Numbered from the stretch's first letter, positions 11,192-20,052 are shown. The stretch is DNA of 37,822 nucleotides from Chloroflexota bacterium (GCA_003250155.1 QKHE01000062.1:1-37822), one strand, 5' to 3'. Made by a program: numbers and translations. The notes: generated by a model not told the origin, from the sequence alone.

Positions 11192-11493
11192 CCGCGCGGC
11201 GAATCCGGCCGGTTGTCCACCGCTGGTCCACAGGCCGGCCCAAGGTGGTGGACAGATACTGATCACAGCGCCGCAAAGTCGTGGATAACCGCGTTGACCC
11301 GCGGCACGTCGCGCCGATACCGTTCTTCTTGCCCGAAGGGGCCGCCAGGGAACGGGGAACCGAGATCACATCAAGGGACCACGGACCAGGGTCGGTCGCT
11401 TCGGGCGCTTCTGTTACCTGGCCGCGACGGCGTTCCGATGCCGTCCCCGGGTCGGCCCGGCGGGACGCGACCGGCATCCCGGTGTCGGTACTT

Positions 11494-11522
11494 CCGCTGG
11501 GCCCGCAGAAGCCAGCGGGCCC
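11494..11522 (+). promoter_or_regulatory. Two overlapping, mutually exclusive perfect hairpins in the purine nucleoside phosphorylase leader
   Basis: Stem A ccgctgg 11494-11500 / ccagcgg 11512-11518; stem B gggcccgc 11499-11506 / gcgggccc 11515-11522. Confidence 0.4.
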
Positions 11523-11559
11523 CGGCCGTCGACCCCTGGACGTAGCTCTGGAGGCCCGC

Positions 11560-12429
11560 TTGACCGATCTACCCGCGGTCGATCCTTCTGATCCGATTCA
11601 GCCGGCAGCCCAGGCCGCCCGGCTGGACGCGCTCGAGGCTGCCGTCCGCGCCCGCTCCGATCTCGTGCCCGAGCTGGGAATCGTGTTGGGCTCCGGCCTT
11701 GGCAGCCTCGCCGACGACCTCGAGGGCGCCGTGGCGATCGGCTTCGACGAGCTGCCGGGCTGGCCCGCCGCCACGGCGCCCGGCCACGCCGGACGACTCA
11801 TGCTGGGGCGGCTGGGCGGCCGGCCGGTCGTGCTCCTGCAGGGCCGGTTCCACCTCTACGAGGGGAACGATCCCGGCCTGGTCGTCCAGCCCGTGCTGCT
11901 GTTCCGACGTCTCGGGGCCACGGCCGTCGTGCTCACGAACGCGGCCGGCGGGCTCGATCCGGGCTTTGGGCCCGGGACGCTGATGCTGATCAGCGACCAC
12001 ATCAACCTGACCGGCCGGAACCCGCTGGTCGGCCATAACGACGACGACATGGGCGCCCGGTTCACGGACATGACCGAGGCCTGGAGCCCGCGCCTCCGGG
12101 CGAGGTTGCGAGCGGCCGCGATGGCCGAGGGTGTCGAGCTCGCCGAGGGCGTCTACGTCGGCCTCGTCGGGCCCAACTACGAGACGCCGGCCGAGGTCCG
12201 CATGCTGGCGGCGCTCGGTGGACACGCCGTCGGCATGTCGACGGTCGTCGAGTGCGTCGCCGCCCGCTGGGCCGGCCTCGAGGTCTGCGGCGTGTCGCTC
12301 GTCACGAACGCCGGCGCCGGCTACACCGGCGTGCCGCTGACCCACGAGGAAGTGCTCGCGGCGGGCGCCGAGGCCGGGCCCCGGCTGGCGCGGGTCATCC
12401 GGCGCTTCGTGACCGACTTCGAACGGTAG
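11560..12429 (+). CDS. Purine nucleoside phosphorylase
   Basis: LGIVLGSGLGSLADDLEG, PGHAGRLMLGRLGGRPVVLLQGRFHLYEG, VLTNAAGGLDPGFGPGTLMLISDHINLTG, VGPNYETPAEVRML. TTG 11560 is preceded by GGAGG with 5-nt spacing; the ORF upstream to 11281 is unlikely to be coding. Confidence 0.92.
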   Translation: MTDLPAVDPSDPIQPAAQAARLDALEAAVRARSDLVPELGIVLGSGLGSLADDLEGAVAIGFDELPGWPAATAPGHAGRLMLGRLGGRPVVLLQGRFHLYEGNDPGLVVQPVLLFRRLGATAVVLTNAAGGLDPGFGPGTLMLISDHINLTGRNPLVGHNDDDMGARFTDMTEAWSPRLRARLRAAAMAEGVELAEGVYVGLVGPNYETPAEVRMLAALGGHAVGMSTVVECVAARWAGLEVCGVSLVTNAGAGYTGVPLTHEEVLAAGAEAGPRLARVIRRFVTDFER

Positions 12430-12450
12430 CGGCTCGTCGGGGGGTTCCGG

Positions 12451-13305
12451 CTAGGTGACCGGCAGCTCCCGGCCGGCGGCGCGGGCCGCCTTGGCCTTCT
12501 CGGCCCACGCGCCGAGGACCTGGTCCTTGTGCGGCCGGATCGGGCAGTGGCCGTCGCGGTTGTTCATCTCGTCGCAGTAGCCGAGGGGCACGCACTTCGG
12601 GGCGAGGAACGAGCCGAGGAAGGGCGAGACCGCGAAGATCTCGTGGCGGACCTGCTGGAACAGGCGCCGAATCTCCCACTGGGCCATCGTGCACAGCCGC
12701 AAGCCGGACATGTGGATCAGCGCCCGCAGGTTCGTCGTCATCACGAGGTTCGTGCGCGTCGCGTTTGGGAAGACGAACCGGGCGTCCTCGCCGGGGATGC
12801 CGGCCCCGACGAGGTCGGTGTACAGCGCCATCGAGCCCTCGATCTGGTCCTCGTATCGCTCGCGGACCGAGGGTTCGGCGTCGGCGATCGTCTGCGGCAG
12901 CATCGTGGCCGCCTTCTTGAAGGTCACGTAGCGCTGGCTCTGCTGGTCGAACGCCACGCCCGCGCGATGGCGCACGAGCTGGTGCGACAGTGTTCGCGAC
13001 ACGCCGCTGATCCCGAACGTGAAGACCACGTGCTCGATCGTCGAGCCGTGGCCCGATTCGATGACGTTCGAGATCAACCGCTGCATCTTGGCCGGCTCGA
13101 CCTCGCCCTCGGTCGCGCGGCGGAAGATCTCGTCGGGCTGCAGCTCCGAGTAGCACGTCCGGCAGGCGGTATAGATCAGCGGCACGTAATACCGCTCGAC
13201 GATCTCGCGCGACGGGAACAGCAGGGTCGCCTTCAGGCCGAGGTCCGTGCGACCGGGGTTCCGGGGGATGCCGGAGGGCTCACGGGCCTCGGTCGGGACG
13301 GTCAT
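12451..13305 (-). CDS. thyX: FAD-dependent thymidylate synthase
   Basis: ThyX motif RHRAGVAFDQQSQRYV, VFTFGISGVSRTLSHQLVRHR, GHGSTIEH. Confidence 0.95.
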   Translation of the reverse strand: MTVPTEAREPSGIPRNPGRTDLGLKATLLFPSREIVERYYVPLIYTACRTCYSELQPDEIFRRATEGEVEPAKMQRLISNVIESGHGSTIEHVVFTFGISGVSRTLSHQLVRHRAGVAFDQQSQRYVTFKKAATMLPQTIADAEPSVRERYEDQIEGSMALYTDLVGAGIPGEDARFVFPNATRTNLVMTTNLRALIHMSGLRLCTMAQWEIRRLFQQVRHEIFAVSPFLGSFLAPKCVPLGYCDEMNNRDGHCPIRPHKDQVLGAWAEKAKAARAAGRELPVT

Positions 13306-13320
13306 GGAGGGGAGTCTAGA

Positions 13321-16110
13321 TCAGCGCACCGCGGCGTGATCCGCGGCCTCCCGCTGAAGCTCGGGCAGGGTCTCCACCGGCCGGTCCAGGGCATACGCGA
13401 CGGCCTCGTCGAGCGTCAGCGCCGCACCTTCGCGGGCCCAGCGCTGCAGCTGCTCGGGGTCGAGCGAGACGCGGACACTCGGTCGGACCTGCGATTCAAG
13501 CCACGTATCGGTGTACGACGCGAGGCTGGCGCCCGTCGTCTGGGTCAGCGAGCGCGCAGCGCCCCACAGGCGCGCCGCTCGCAGCGGGTCGGCCTCGGCG
13601 AGCGCCTGGGAGCTGAGGTCGTCGAGCAGCATCGTCATGCCCGCCGTGTCACCGGCCACGTAGAAGTGGCGCAGCGCGTGGCGGAACGCGTCGCGCGCCT
13701 CGTCGAGGTCGTCGGCGCGGATGAGGGCGCCGCCGAGCATATGCAGCGCCCACGCCTCCATCGTCCGATCGCCCTCGGCGCGGAACAGCTCGAGGGATTG
13801 CCGGAAGCGCTCGGCGCCGGCGTCGTCGAGCTGCTTGAAGTACTGCTGCTGGCCGAGGCCCCACAGCACGTTCGCCTCGCCGCGCCGGTCGCCGAGCTCG
13901 CGATACAGCGCGAGCGCCTCCTCGAGGGCGATCGTTCCCTCGCCGGCGGGATCGATCGTCGCCTCGGAGGTCGCGGGGTCGTCCGGGACGGTGAAGGTGA
14001 ACGAGTAGTTGTAGAGCGCGTTGGCGAGCTCGCCGCGATCGCCGAGCGAGCGCCAGATCTCGACCGCCTCGCGGTAGTACGGCCGCATCGCCTTCACGTC
14101 GCCCTGCCACCAGCACACGCCGCCGACCGCCTCCATGAGCCGAGCCCGCAGGGCCGGCTCGGTCCGTGACCACGGCGCGTCGGCCATCGCCTCGAGGCGT
14201 CGACGCGCCTCGTACAGGTGCCCGCGCTTCTGCCAGAACCGCCAGACCGCGAAGCCGAGGCGGATCGCCAAATCGGCGTCAGCCCGCTCCAGTGCCCAGT
14301 CGAGGGCGGCGCGGATGTTGTCGTGATCGCGCTCCAGGCGGTCGAGGAGCCCGCCCTGGTCCGCGCCGGCCAGCTGCGGCGCGATCTCCTCGGCCAGGGT
14401 CATGAACCAGCGTGCGTGGCGATCGCGGATCGAGTCGGCCTCGCCGCGACCCTTGAGCTGCTCGGCGGCGAACTCGCGGATCGTGTCGAGCATCTGGAAG
14501 CGCGGCTCGCCCGGCGCGTCGACGGTCCGGATGAGGCTCTGGCCGACGAGCGATTCGAGTCCGTCGATGACCTCCATGCCGAGCTCCTCGGCCGGGCCGC
14601 AGACCGCCTCGGCGGCCGGCAGGTCGAAGCCGCCCTCGAAGACCGACAGGCGGTCGAGATGGCGCCGGCAGTTGTCGTCGAGGATGTCGTAGCTCCAGGC
14701 GATCGCGCCGCGCAGGGTCTGCTGGCGCTCCGGAAGGTCGCGCGAGCCGGCCGACAGCAGCGCGAGCTTCGTCTCCAGGCGTGACAGGATCGCATCGGGC
14801 GAGAGGAGCTTGACGCGCGCCGCGGCGAGCTCGATCGCGAGCGGCATCCCGTGGAGCCGGGCCACGATCGCCGCGACGGCGGGGGCGTTCTCGCCCGTCA
14901 CCACGAAGTCCGGCCGCACGCTCGCCGCCCGGGCGATGAACAGCCGGACCGCCTCGTAGGTCGACAGCGTCGCGGGATCCAGCGATCGCTCGCTCGCCGA
15001 CAGCTGGGCGAGCTCGAGGGCGGGCATGCTCGATGGGTCGGGCGGGACCGGCAGCCCCGGCACCGGGTACTCCTGCTCGCCCGAGACCCGGAGCGGCGCC
15101 CGGGAGGTGACCAGGGCCGACACGCCGGGCGAATCCCGCAGCAGGTTCGCCACGACGGGCCCCCCGGCGACGACCTGCTCGAAGTTGTCCAGGACGAGCA
15201 GCACGTGCTTGTCGACCAGCCACTCCCGCAGCGTGCTGCCGGAGTCGCTGGTGCCGCTCTCGGCGAGGCCGATCGCCGACGAGATGCGCGGCTCCAGCAG
15301 CGCGGGCTCGCGAACCGATTCGAGGGCCACGAAGAAGACGCCGTCAGGGAACCGCTCGCTCTCGTCGGCCGCGACCTGCAGGCCGAGGCGGGTCTTGCCG
15401 GTGCCGCCGGGCCCGGTCAGGGTCACCAGGCGGTTGGTCGCGAGCAGTCGACGCGCCTCGGCCAGCTCGTGCTCGCGGCCGACGAACGAGGTCAGCTGTG
15501 TCGGCAAGTTGTTCGGTCGCGCGTCGAGCGACCGGAGCGGCGGGAACTCGAGGGCCAGACCCGCGGCGACGACCTGGCACAGCGGCTGCGGCTCGCGCAG
15601 GTCCTTCAGCCGGTGACTGCCGAGGCCGCGCAATGACACGCCCTCGCCGAGATCGGCTCCGGCCAGTGTCCGGATCGCGTCCGACACGACGATCTGGCCC
15701 CCGTTCGCGGCCGCGGCGATGCGGGCCGCGCGGTTGATGTCCAGCCCGACGAGACCGCTCGCCGTTGCGCGGGCCTCGCCGGCATGCAGGCCCATCCGGA
15801 CGCGGACCTCACCGTCCTCCGGCCAGGCTTCGTTCTGCAGTGCCCGCTGCGCCTCGATGGCGGCGGCCACGGCCTCGCTGGAGCTGTCGAACAGGACGAA
15901 GAACGAGTCGCCCTCGGTGCTCTGCTCGCGTCCGCCGTGGGCCTCGAAGGCCGTCCGCAGGAGCGCCGAGTGGCGGTCCAGGACCCGTGCGTAGGCCTCG
16001 GTTCCAAGGCGCTCCTGGAGCCTCGTGGAGCCCTCGATGTCACTGAACAGGAAGACGCGAGTGGAGGCTCCGCCGTCCTTCGCCGTCGCCGGGACGTCGT
16101 CCTCGGCCAT
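13321..16110 (-). CDS. Class III adenylate/guanylate cyclase fused to an NB-ARC/AfsR-like ATPase domain and C-terminal TPR-like repeats
   Basis: FLFSDIEGSTRLQERLG, TEGDSFFVLF, GLDINRAARIAAAANGGQIVVS (cyclase residues retained); FVGREHELAEARRLL, LTGPGGTGKTRLGLQVA, VLLVLDNFEQVV (ATPase); helical repeats to the end. ATG at 16110; the longer ORF to 16653 overlaps the next gene out of frame. Confidence 0.9.
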   Translation of the reverse strand: MAEDDVPATAKDGGASTRVFLFSDIEGSTRLQERLGTEAYARVLDRHSALLRTAFEAHGGREQSTEGDSFFVLFDSSSEAVAAAIEAQRALQNEAWPEDGEVRVRMGLHAGEARATASGLVGLDINRAARIAAAANGGQIVVSDAIRTLAGADLGEGVSLRGLGSHRLKDLREPQPLCQVVAAGLALEFPPLRSLDARPNNLPTQLTSFVGREHELAEARRLLATNRLVTLTGPGGTGKTRLGLQVAADESERFPDGVFFVALESVREPALLEPRISSAIGLAESGTSDSGSTLREWLVDKHVLLVLDNFEQVVAGGPVVANLLRDSPGVSALVTSRAPLRVSGEQEYPVPGLPVPPDPSSMPALELAQLSASERSLDPATLSTYEAVRLFIARAASVRPDFVVTGENAPAVAAIVARLHGMPLAIELAAARVKLLSPDAILSRLETKLALLSAGSRDLPERQQTLRGAIAWSYDILDDNCRRHLDRLSVFEGGFDLPAAEAVCGPAEELGMEVIDGLESLVGQSLIRTVDAPGEPRFQMLDTIREFAAEQLKGRGEADSIRDRHARWFMTLAEEIAPQLAGADQGGLLDRLERDHDNIRAALDWALERADADLAIRLGFAVWRFWQKRGHLYEARRRLEAMADAPWSRTEPALRARLMEAVGGVCWWQGDVKAMRPYYREAVEIWRSLGDRGELANALYNYSFTFTVPDDPATSEATIDPAGEGTIALEEALALYRELGDRRGEANVLWGLGQQQYFKQLDDAGAERFRQSLELFRAEGDRTMEAWALHMLGGALIRADDLDEARDAFRHALRHFYVAGDTAGMTMLLDDLSSQALAEADPLRAARLWGAARSLTQTTGASLASYTDTWLESQVRPSVRVSLDPEQLQRWAREGAALTLDEAVAYALDRPVETLPELQREAADHAAVR

Positions 16111-16538
16111 CAGTGCCGCACGGACTCCGTGACCTGCCGGAGCCGGACCGCGACGCCCCGCAGGATCGCGAGGGTCAGCGCCGGCTGCTCGAGCAGCACC
16201 TGCTCGAAGTCCCACGACGCCAGCGCCAGGCAACTGGTCGCCTCGTCGGCGGCGACCATCGCATTGCGCGGCTGGCGATCGAGCACCGACAGCTCGCCGA
16301 AGAACTCGCCGGGGCCGAGGTGGGCGACGATGGTCCCGTCGCGCACGACCCGAACGCGGCCCGAGATCACGACAAAGAACCCAGTACCGATCTCGCCCTG
16401 GCGAGCGATCACGTGGCCAACGGGGAAGTCGACCTGGATGGCGCGTCCGGCGAGCGCTGTCAGGCCGGCCTCGTCGATGCCCTGAAACAGCGGGCAGGAC
16501 GCCAGCAGCTCTTCGCGCCGGTCCTGGGTCAGCGTCAT
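16110..16538 (-). CDS. Stand-alone cyclic nucleotide-binding (CRP-like CNBD) protein
   Basis: CPLFQGIDEAGLTALAGRA...GEIGTGFFVVISGRVRVVRDG...LGPGEFFGELSVLDRQPRNAMVAADEATSCLAL. No HTH follows. Stop overlaps the cyclase ATG by one base. Confidence 0.9.
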   Translation of the reverse strand: MTLTQDRREELLASCPLFQGIDEAGLTALAGRAIQVDFPVGHVIARQGEIGTGFFVVISGRVRVVRDGTIVAHLGPGEFFGELSVLDRQPRNAMVAADEATSCLALASWDFEQVLLEQPALTLAILRGVAVRLRQVTESVRH

Positions 16539-16646
16539 CAGGTTCTCCAGCCTCCCATTGGGTGCCAGCGATGCTGCGCGATGGGGCCACAGCCGTCAAC
16601 TCGGGTGCGACAATCTTCATGACAGCAGGATCCGAGGAGGACGTGG

Positions 16647-17081
16647 ATGGCAACCCGAGACGAGATCGCCGACGCGATCGCGAGTCTGAGCCTGTTCGCC
16701 GACCTGTCCCGCCCGCAGCTGCTCGGCGTGGCCAGTCGCTTCGAGGAGGCGTTCTTCCCGAAGGACGCCCGGGTCCTCCGGCAGGGGCTCACCGGCTCCG
16801 GCTTCTACGTGATCCTGGACGGCGAGGCCGACGTCGTCGCCGACGGCCTGAAGCGGGCCACGCTCGCACGTGGCGATTTCTTCGGCGAGGTCAGCATCCT
16901 GCTCGGCGAGCCGCCCATCGCGGACGTGGTGGCGACCCGGCCGCTGCGCTGCATCGTCCTCGGCGGACCCGACGTGGAGCCGTTCCTGATCGACCATCCA
17001 CGGGTGCTGTACCGGATGCTCCAGACGCAGTCGCGTCGCCTCCGCGCCGCCAACGAGCGGACCGGTCAGCTCAGTGAGTAG
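16647..17081 (+). CDS. Second stand-alone cyclic nucleotide-binding domain protein
   Basis: LSLFADLSRPQLLGVASRFEEAFF...GSGFYVILDGEADVVADG...LARGDFFGEVSILLGEPPIADVVATRPLRCIVL. RBS gaggagg upstream. Confidence 0.9.
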   Translation: MATRDEIADAIASLSLFADLSRPQLLGVASRFEEAFFPKDARVLRQGLTGSGFYVILDGEADVVADGLKRATLARGDFFGEVSILLGEPPIADVVATRPLRCIVLGGPDVEPFLIDHPRVLYRMLQTQSRRLRAANERTGQLSE

Positions 17082-18615
17082 CCGATCGAAGGCGGCGGAC
17101 GGCGAGCGACCGTTCCCGCCGGGCGAGTACCCGATCGTCGTCGTCGGCTCCGGGCCCGGGGCGCTCCAGACGACCTACTTCCTGTCACGGCTCGGAATCG
17201 AGCACGCCGTGATCTCGGCCGACCCGGAGCCGGGGGGGATGTTCCGCCACTGGCCGTTCTTCCAGCGCCTGCTGTCGTGGACCAAGCCATATGCCGGTCC
17301 GGATCGCCACACCCGGGCCTTCGAGCGCTGGGACTGGAACAGCCTGCTGGCCCGGGAGCCCGAGCTGCGAGGGATGGCCGTCGAGTTCATGGACGGCACG
17401 TCCGACTTCCCCTCGCGTCCGGAGATGGAGGCGAGCCTGCAGGCGTTCACCGAGCGCGCCAAGCTGCCCATCCGTCACGACTGCACGTGGACCGGGACGC
17501 GGCACGAGGAGACCGCGGACGGCGATCGCTTCGTCCTCGAGACGACCGACGGCGAGTACCGCTGCCGGTTCGCGATCATCGCCGTCGGGGTCGCCGAGCC
17601 GTACTCGCCGACCGTGCCGGGCATCGAGCTGGCGGTGCACTACGCCGACACCCGCGACGCGTCGACCTATGCCGGCAAGCGGCTGTTCATCATCGGCAAG
17701 CAGAACTCGGGCTTCGAGCTCGCGACCGGCCTGCTCCAGTGGGCTGCCAGGATCACGCTCTCGTCGCCCTCGCCGGCCCGGACCTCGATCGAGGCCGGAT
17801 CGCTGATGGGCGTCCGGGCGCGCTACGTCCAGCCGTTCGAGGATTCCGCGCTCGGCGGCGGTGTCGACATCCTGGCGGCGAGCCTGAAGGAGATCAGCCG
17901 AACGCCGGATGGCGCGCTGCGCATCGACCTGAACCGCAGCGACACCTCGATGCCGCTGACGGTCGTGGCCGACGAGGTGATCGCGGCGACGGGGTTCACC
18001 TGCCCGCTGGTGGACCTCCCGGCGCTCGGCGTGGCGACGTTCGGCCACTCGAAGCTGCCGGCGCAGACGGACTTCTGGGAGAGCGCGACCGTGCCCGGGA
18101 TCTACTTTGCCGGCACGATCACCCAGGGCTGGGCGGGCCTCAAGAAGCACGGGATCTCGTCGTATTCCGGGGCGGTCCAGGGTTTCCGCTACAACGCCCG
18201 CATCCTCGTCCGGCACATTGCCGAGCGGCATTTCGGGATCGTCCTCGACCGGCCCACGATCGCGCCCGCCGACCTGCGCGACTACCTCTTGGCCGAGGCG
18301 ACCTCAGCGCCCGAGCTGTGGCATCAGAAGGCCTACCTGGCCAGCGTCGTGACCCTCGACCCGGAGGCCGGCATCGTCGACGAGGGGATCCTGCCGCTGA
18401 CGACATTCCTCGACGGTGGCGCGCCCGAGGCCATCGCCGTGACGCTCGAGGCCGACGGGACGAACATCTTCCCGGTCATCTACGTCCGCCACGGCGGGCG
18501 GCAGGAGGAGCACGTCCTCGAGCCCGACCCGCTGCACGACTACGAGGGCGGGACGTACCGTCGCGCCGTCGGGGCGATCCTCGACCGGGTCGTCGCCGGC
18601 GCCTCGGCCGCCTGA
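17074..18615 (+). CDS. FAD/NAD(P)-binding flavoprotein oxidoreductase (pyridine nucleotide-disulfide/monooxygenase-like)
   Basis: N-terminal Rossmann YPIVVVGSGPGALQTTYFLSRLGIEHAVISADPEPGGMFRHWPF, second nucleotide motif IGKQNSGFELATGLL, VIAATGFTCP. GTG 17074 overlaps the upstream CNBD gene by 8 nt. Confidence 0.85.
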   Translation: MSSRSKAADGERPFPPGEYPIVVVGSGPGALQTTYFLSRLGIEHAVISADPEPGGMFRHWPFFQRLLSWTKPYAGPDRHTRAFERWDWNSLLAREPELRGMAVEFMDGTSDFPSRPEMEASLQAFTERAKLPIRHDCTWTGTRHEETADGDRFVLETTDGEYRCRFAIIAVGVAEPYSPTVPGIELAVHYADTRDASTYAGKRLFIIGKQNSGFELATGLLQWAARITLSSPSPARTSIEAGSLMGVRARYVQPFEDSALGGGVDILAASLKEISRTPDGALRIDLNRSDTSMPLTVVADEVIAATGFTCPLVDLPALGVATFGHSKLPAQTDFWESATVPGIYFAGTITQGWAGLKKHGISSYSGAVQGFRYNARILVRHIAERHFGIVLDRPTIAPADLRDYLLAEATSAPELWHQKAYLASVVTLDPEAGIVDEGILPLTTFLDGGAPEAIAVTLEADGTNIFPVIYVRHGGRQEEHVLEPDPLHDYEGGTYRRAVGAILDRVVAGASAA

Positions 18616-18646
18616 CCGCCACACCTCGGGCGTCGATACGACGAGC

Positions 18647-19279
18647 CTGATCGGGCCGCTGCTCGCCGGAGCGGCGGCCGGCTATGCCGTCGCGATCCCC
18701 GTCGGCGCGATCGCGGTGCTCGTCGTGGACACGGGCGTGCGCCGGGGCTTTCGTCCGGCCGCGGCCGCGGCCGCCGGCGCGGCGACCGCCGATGGCCTGT
18801 ATGCGACGCTGGCCGTCGTGGGCGGCACGGCCGTGGCGGCCGTGGTGGCGCCGTGGATCGTGCCGCTGCGCGCGGCCGCGGTCGTCGTGCTGCTGGTGAT
18901 CGCAGCGCGCGGGCTCGCGGCGGCTCGCGCGACGGTACCGTCGGCCGAGCCTGCCTCCCGAGCGCGGTCCGCTGGCTCTGGCGCCGGCCCGGCGTCGCTC
19001 TATCTCCGGTTCCTGGGCCTCACCCTGCTCAACCCGATGACCGTGATCTACTTCGCCGCACTCGTCCTCGCGCTGCCGATCCTCGAGGGCGGCCCGCTGG
19101 CGCGACCTGCCTTCGCCGCCGCGGCCTTTGCCGCGTCGCTGTCGTGGCAGTTGCTCCTCGCGGCCGGCGGCGCGATCGCCCACCGCCGCCTGCCCGCCCG
19201 ATTCCAGGCGTGGCTCGGCATCGTCGGCAGCGTGATGATCGCGGCGTTCGCGCTGCTGATCGCCCGGGACCTCGTCTGA
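18647..19279 (+). CDS. LysE/RhtB family exporter (start uncertain)
   Basis: Hydrophobic LIGPLLAGAAAGYAVAIPVGAIAVLVVDTGVRRGF, FLGLTLLNPMTVIYFAALVLALP, C-terminal TM. First ATG/GTG/TTG in frame is GTG 18716, inside the conserved first helix; CTG 18647 is a candidate start. Confidence 0.75.
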   Translation: MIGPLLAGAAAGYAVAIPVGAIAVLVVDTGVRRGFRPAAAAAAGAATADGLYATLAVVGGTAVAAVVAPWIVPLRAAAVVVLLVIAARGLAAARATVPSAEPASRARSAGSGAGPASLYLRFLGLTLLNPMTVIYFAALVLALPILEGGPLARPAFAAAAFAASLSWQLLLAAGGAIAHRRLPARFQAWLGIVGSVMIAAFALLIARDLV

Positions 19280-19437
19280 CCCGGGCCTGGACGCTGACCC
19301 CAGGCCTCAGCGGCGGCCAGGTGCCCCGTCGTCCAGGTCGTCATCGAGGTCATCGGCGTCGTCGTCGTACTCGTCGAGCCTCTCCTCGCCCTCGAGGTCG
19401 ACCTCGGCGACCCCGCCGACCGCGTCGTCCGGCGGCG

Positions 19438-20052
19438 TCAGGAACCAGTACACGGCCCAGCCGTCAGGTAGATCCACACCGACTCGAGGTTGCCGGCGAC
19501 GGCGGCCGGAGCAAGCGATCGGGCCGGGTTGACCGACGCGCCGCTCAGCGGGATGCCGGCGAAGTGGATCACGACCAGGGTGATCGGGATCACGAACACG
19601 GCGTGCGTCGGGTGGGTGCGCGTGATCGTCAGGATCACCGCGACGAAGATGGCCGTCAGGATCACCTCGGTCGCGAACGACGGCCCATCGGTGAGGCCCG
19701 GCACGGTGCGCGTCGCCGCGACGAACTCGCGCGACGTCAGCAGCAGCATCGCCAGCGACGCGCCGAACGCGCCGACCACCTGGGCGACGAGATAGGCGAT
19801 CCCGGTCACGATGTCGATCCGCCGATCGAGCACGGCCGCGAGCGTCACGGCCGGGTTGAAGTGCCCGCCGGAGACGTGGCCGGCGACGGCGAGCGCGCCG
19901 AGCAGCGCGAGGCCAAAGCCGAACGGCACGACCAGCAGGATGAAGGTCGAGTTGCCCTGGCCCGCGACGAGGGCGCTCACGATGGTCAGCGAGCCGACGC
20001 CGACGAGGATGAAGGTGCCGACGGCCTCGGCGACCAGCGCGCGGACGTTCAT
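19438..20052 (-). CDS. MIP family aquaporin, probably frameshifted near its C-terminus (alternate-frame tail 19315-19470)
   Basis: Both NPA boxes: GGHFNPAVTL and GASVNPARSLAPA. Reading frame ends WIYLTAGPCTGS*, while the overlapping ORF continues GWAVYWFLTPPDDAVGGVAEVDLEGEERLDEYDDDADDLDDDLDDGAPGRR. Confidence 0.85.
   Translation of the reverse strand: MNVRALVAEAVGTFILVGVGSLTIVSALVAGQGNSTFILLVVPFGFGLALLGALAVAGHVSGGHFNPAVTLAAVLDRRIDIVTGIAYLVAQVVGAFGASLAMLLLTSREFVAATRTVPGLTDGPSFATEVILTAIFVAVILTITRTHPTHAVFVIPITLVVIHFAGIPLSGASVNPARSLAPAAVAGNLESVWIYLTAGPCTGS

Noticed and set aside
11213-11288. Chromosomal replication origin
   Set aside because: DnaA-like boxes are present but there is no AT-rich unwinding element and no dnaA/dnaN/gyrB/parAB nearby; kept only as a DnaA-box-like cluster.
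11340-11450. Possible ydaO/c-di-AMP riboswitch (gaacggggaaccgag) or Moco riboswitch
   Set aside because: Only the GGGGAACC-like core is present; the GGGGUGAAUC and terminal conserved segments of ydaO were not found, and the position between moaA and the purine nucleoside phosphorylase gene does not favour a Moco riboswitch. cmscan would decide.
16111-16653. N-terminal extension of the cyclase ORF to 16653
   Set aside because: This segment overlaps the CNBD gene 16110..16538 in another frame; a good ATG at 16110 precedes the cyclase domain.
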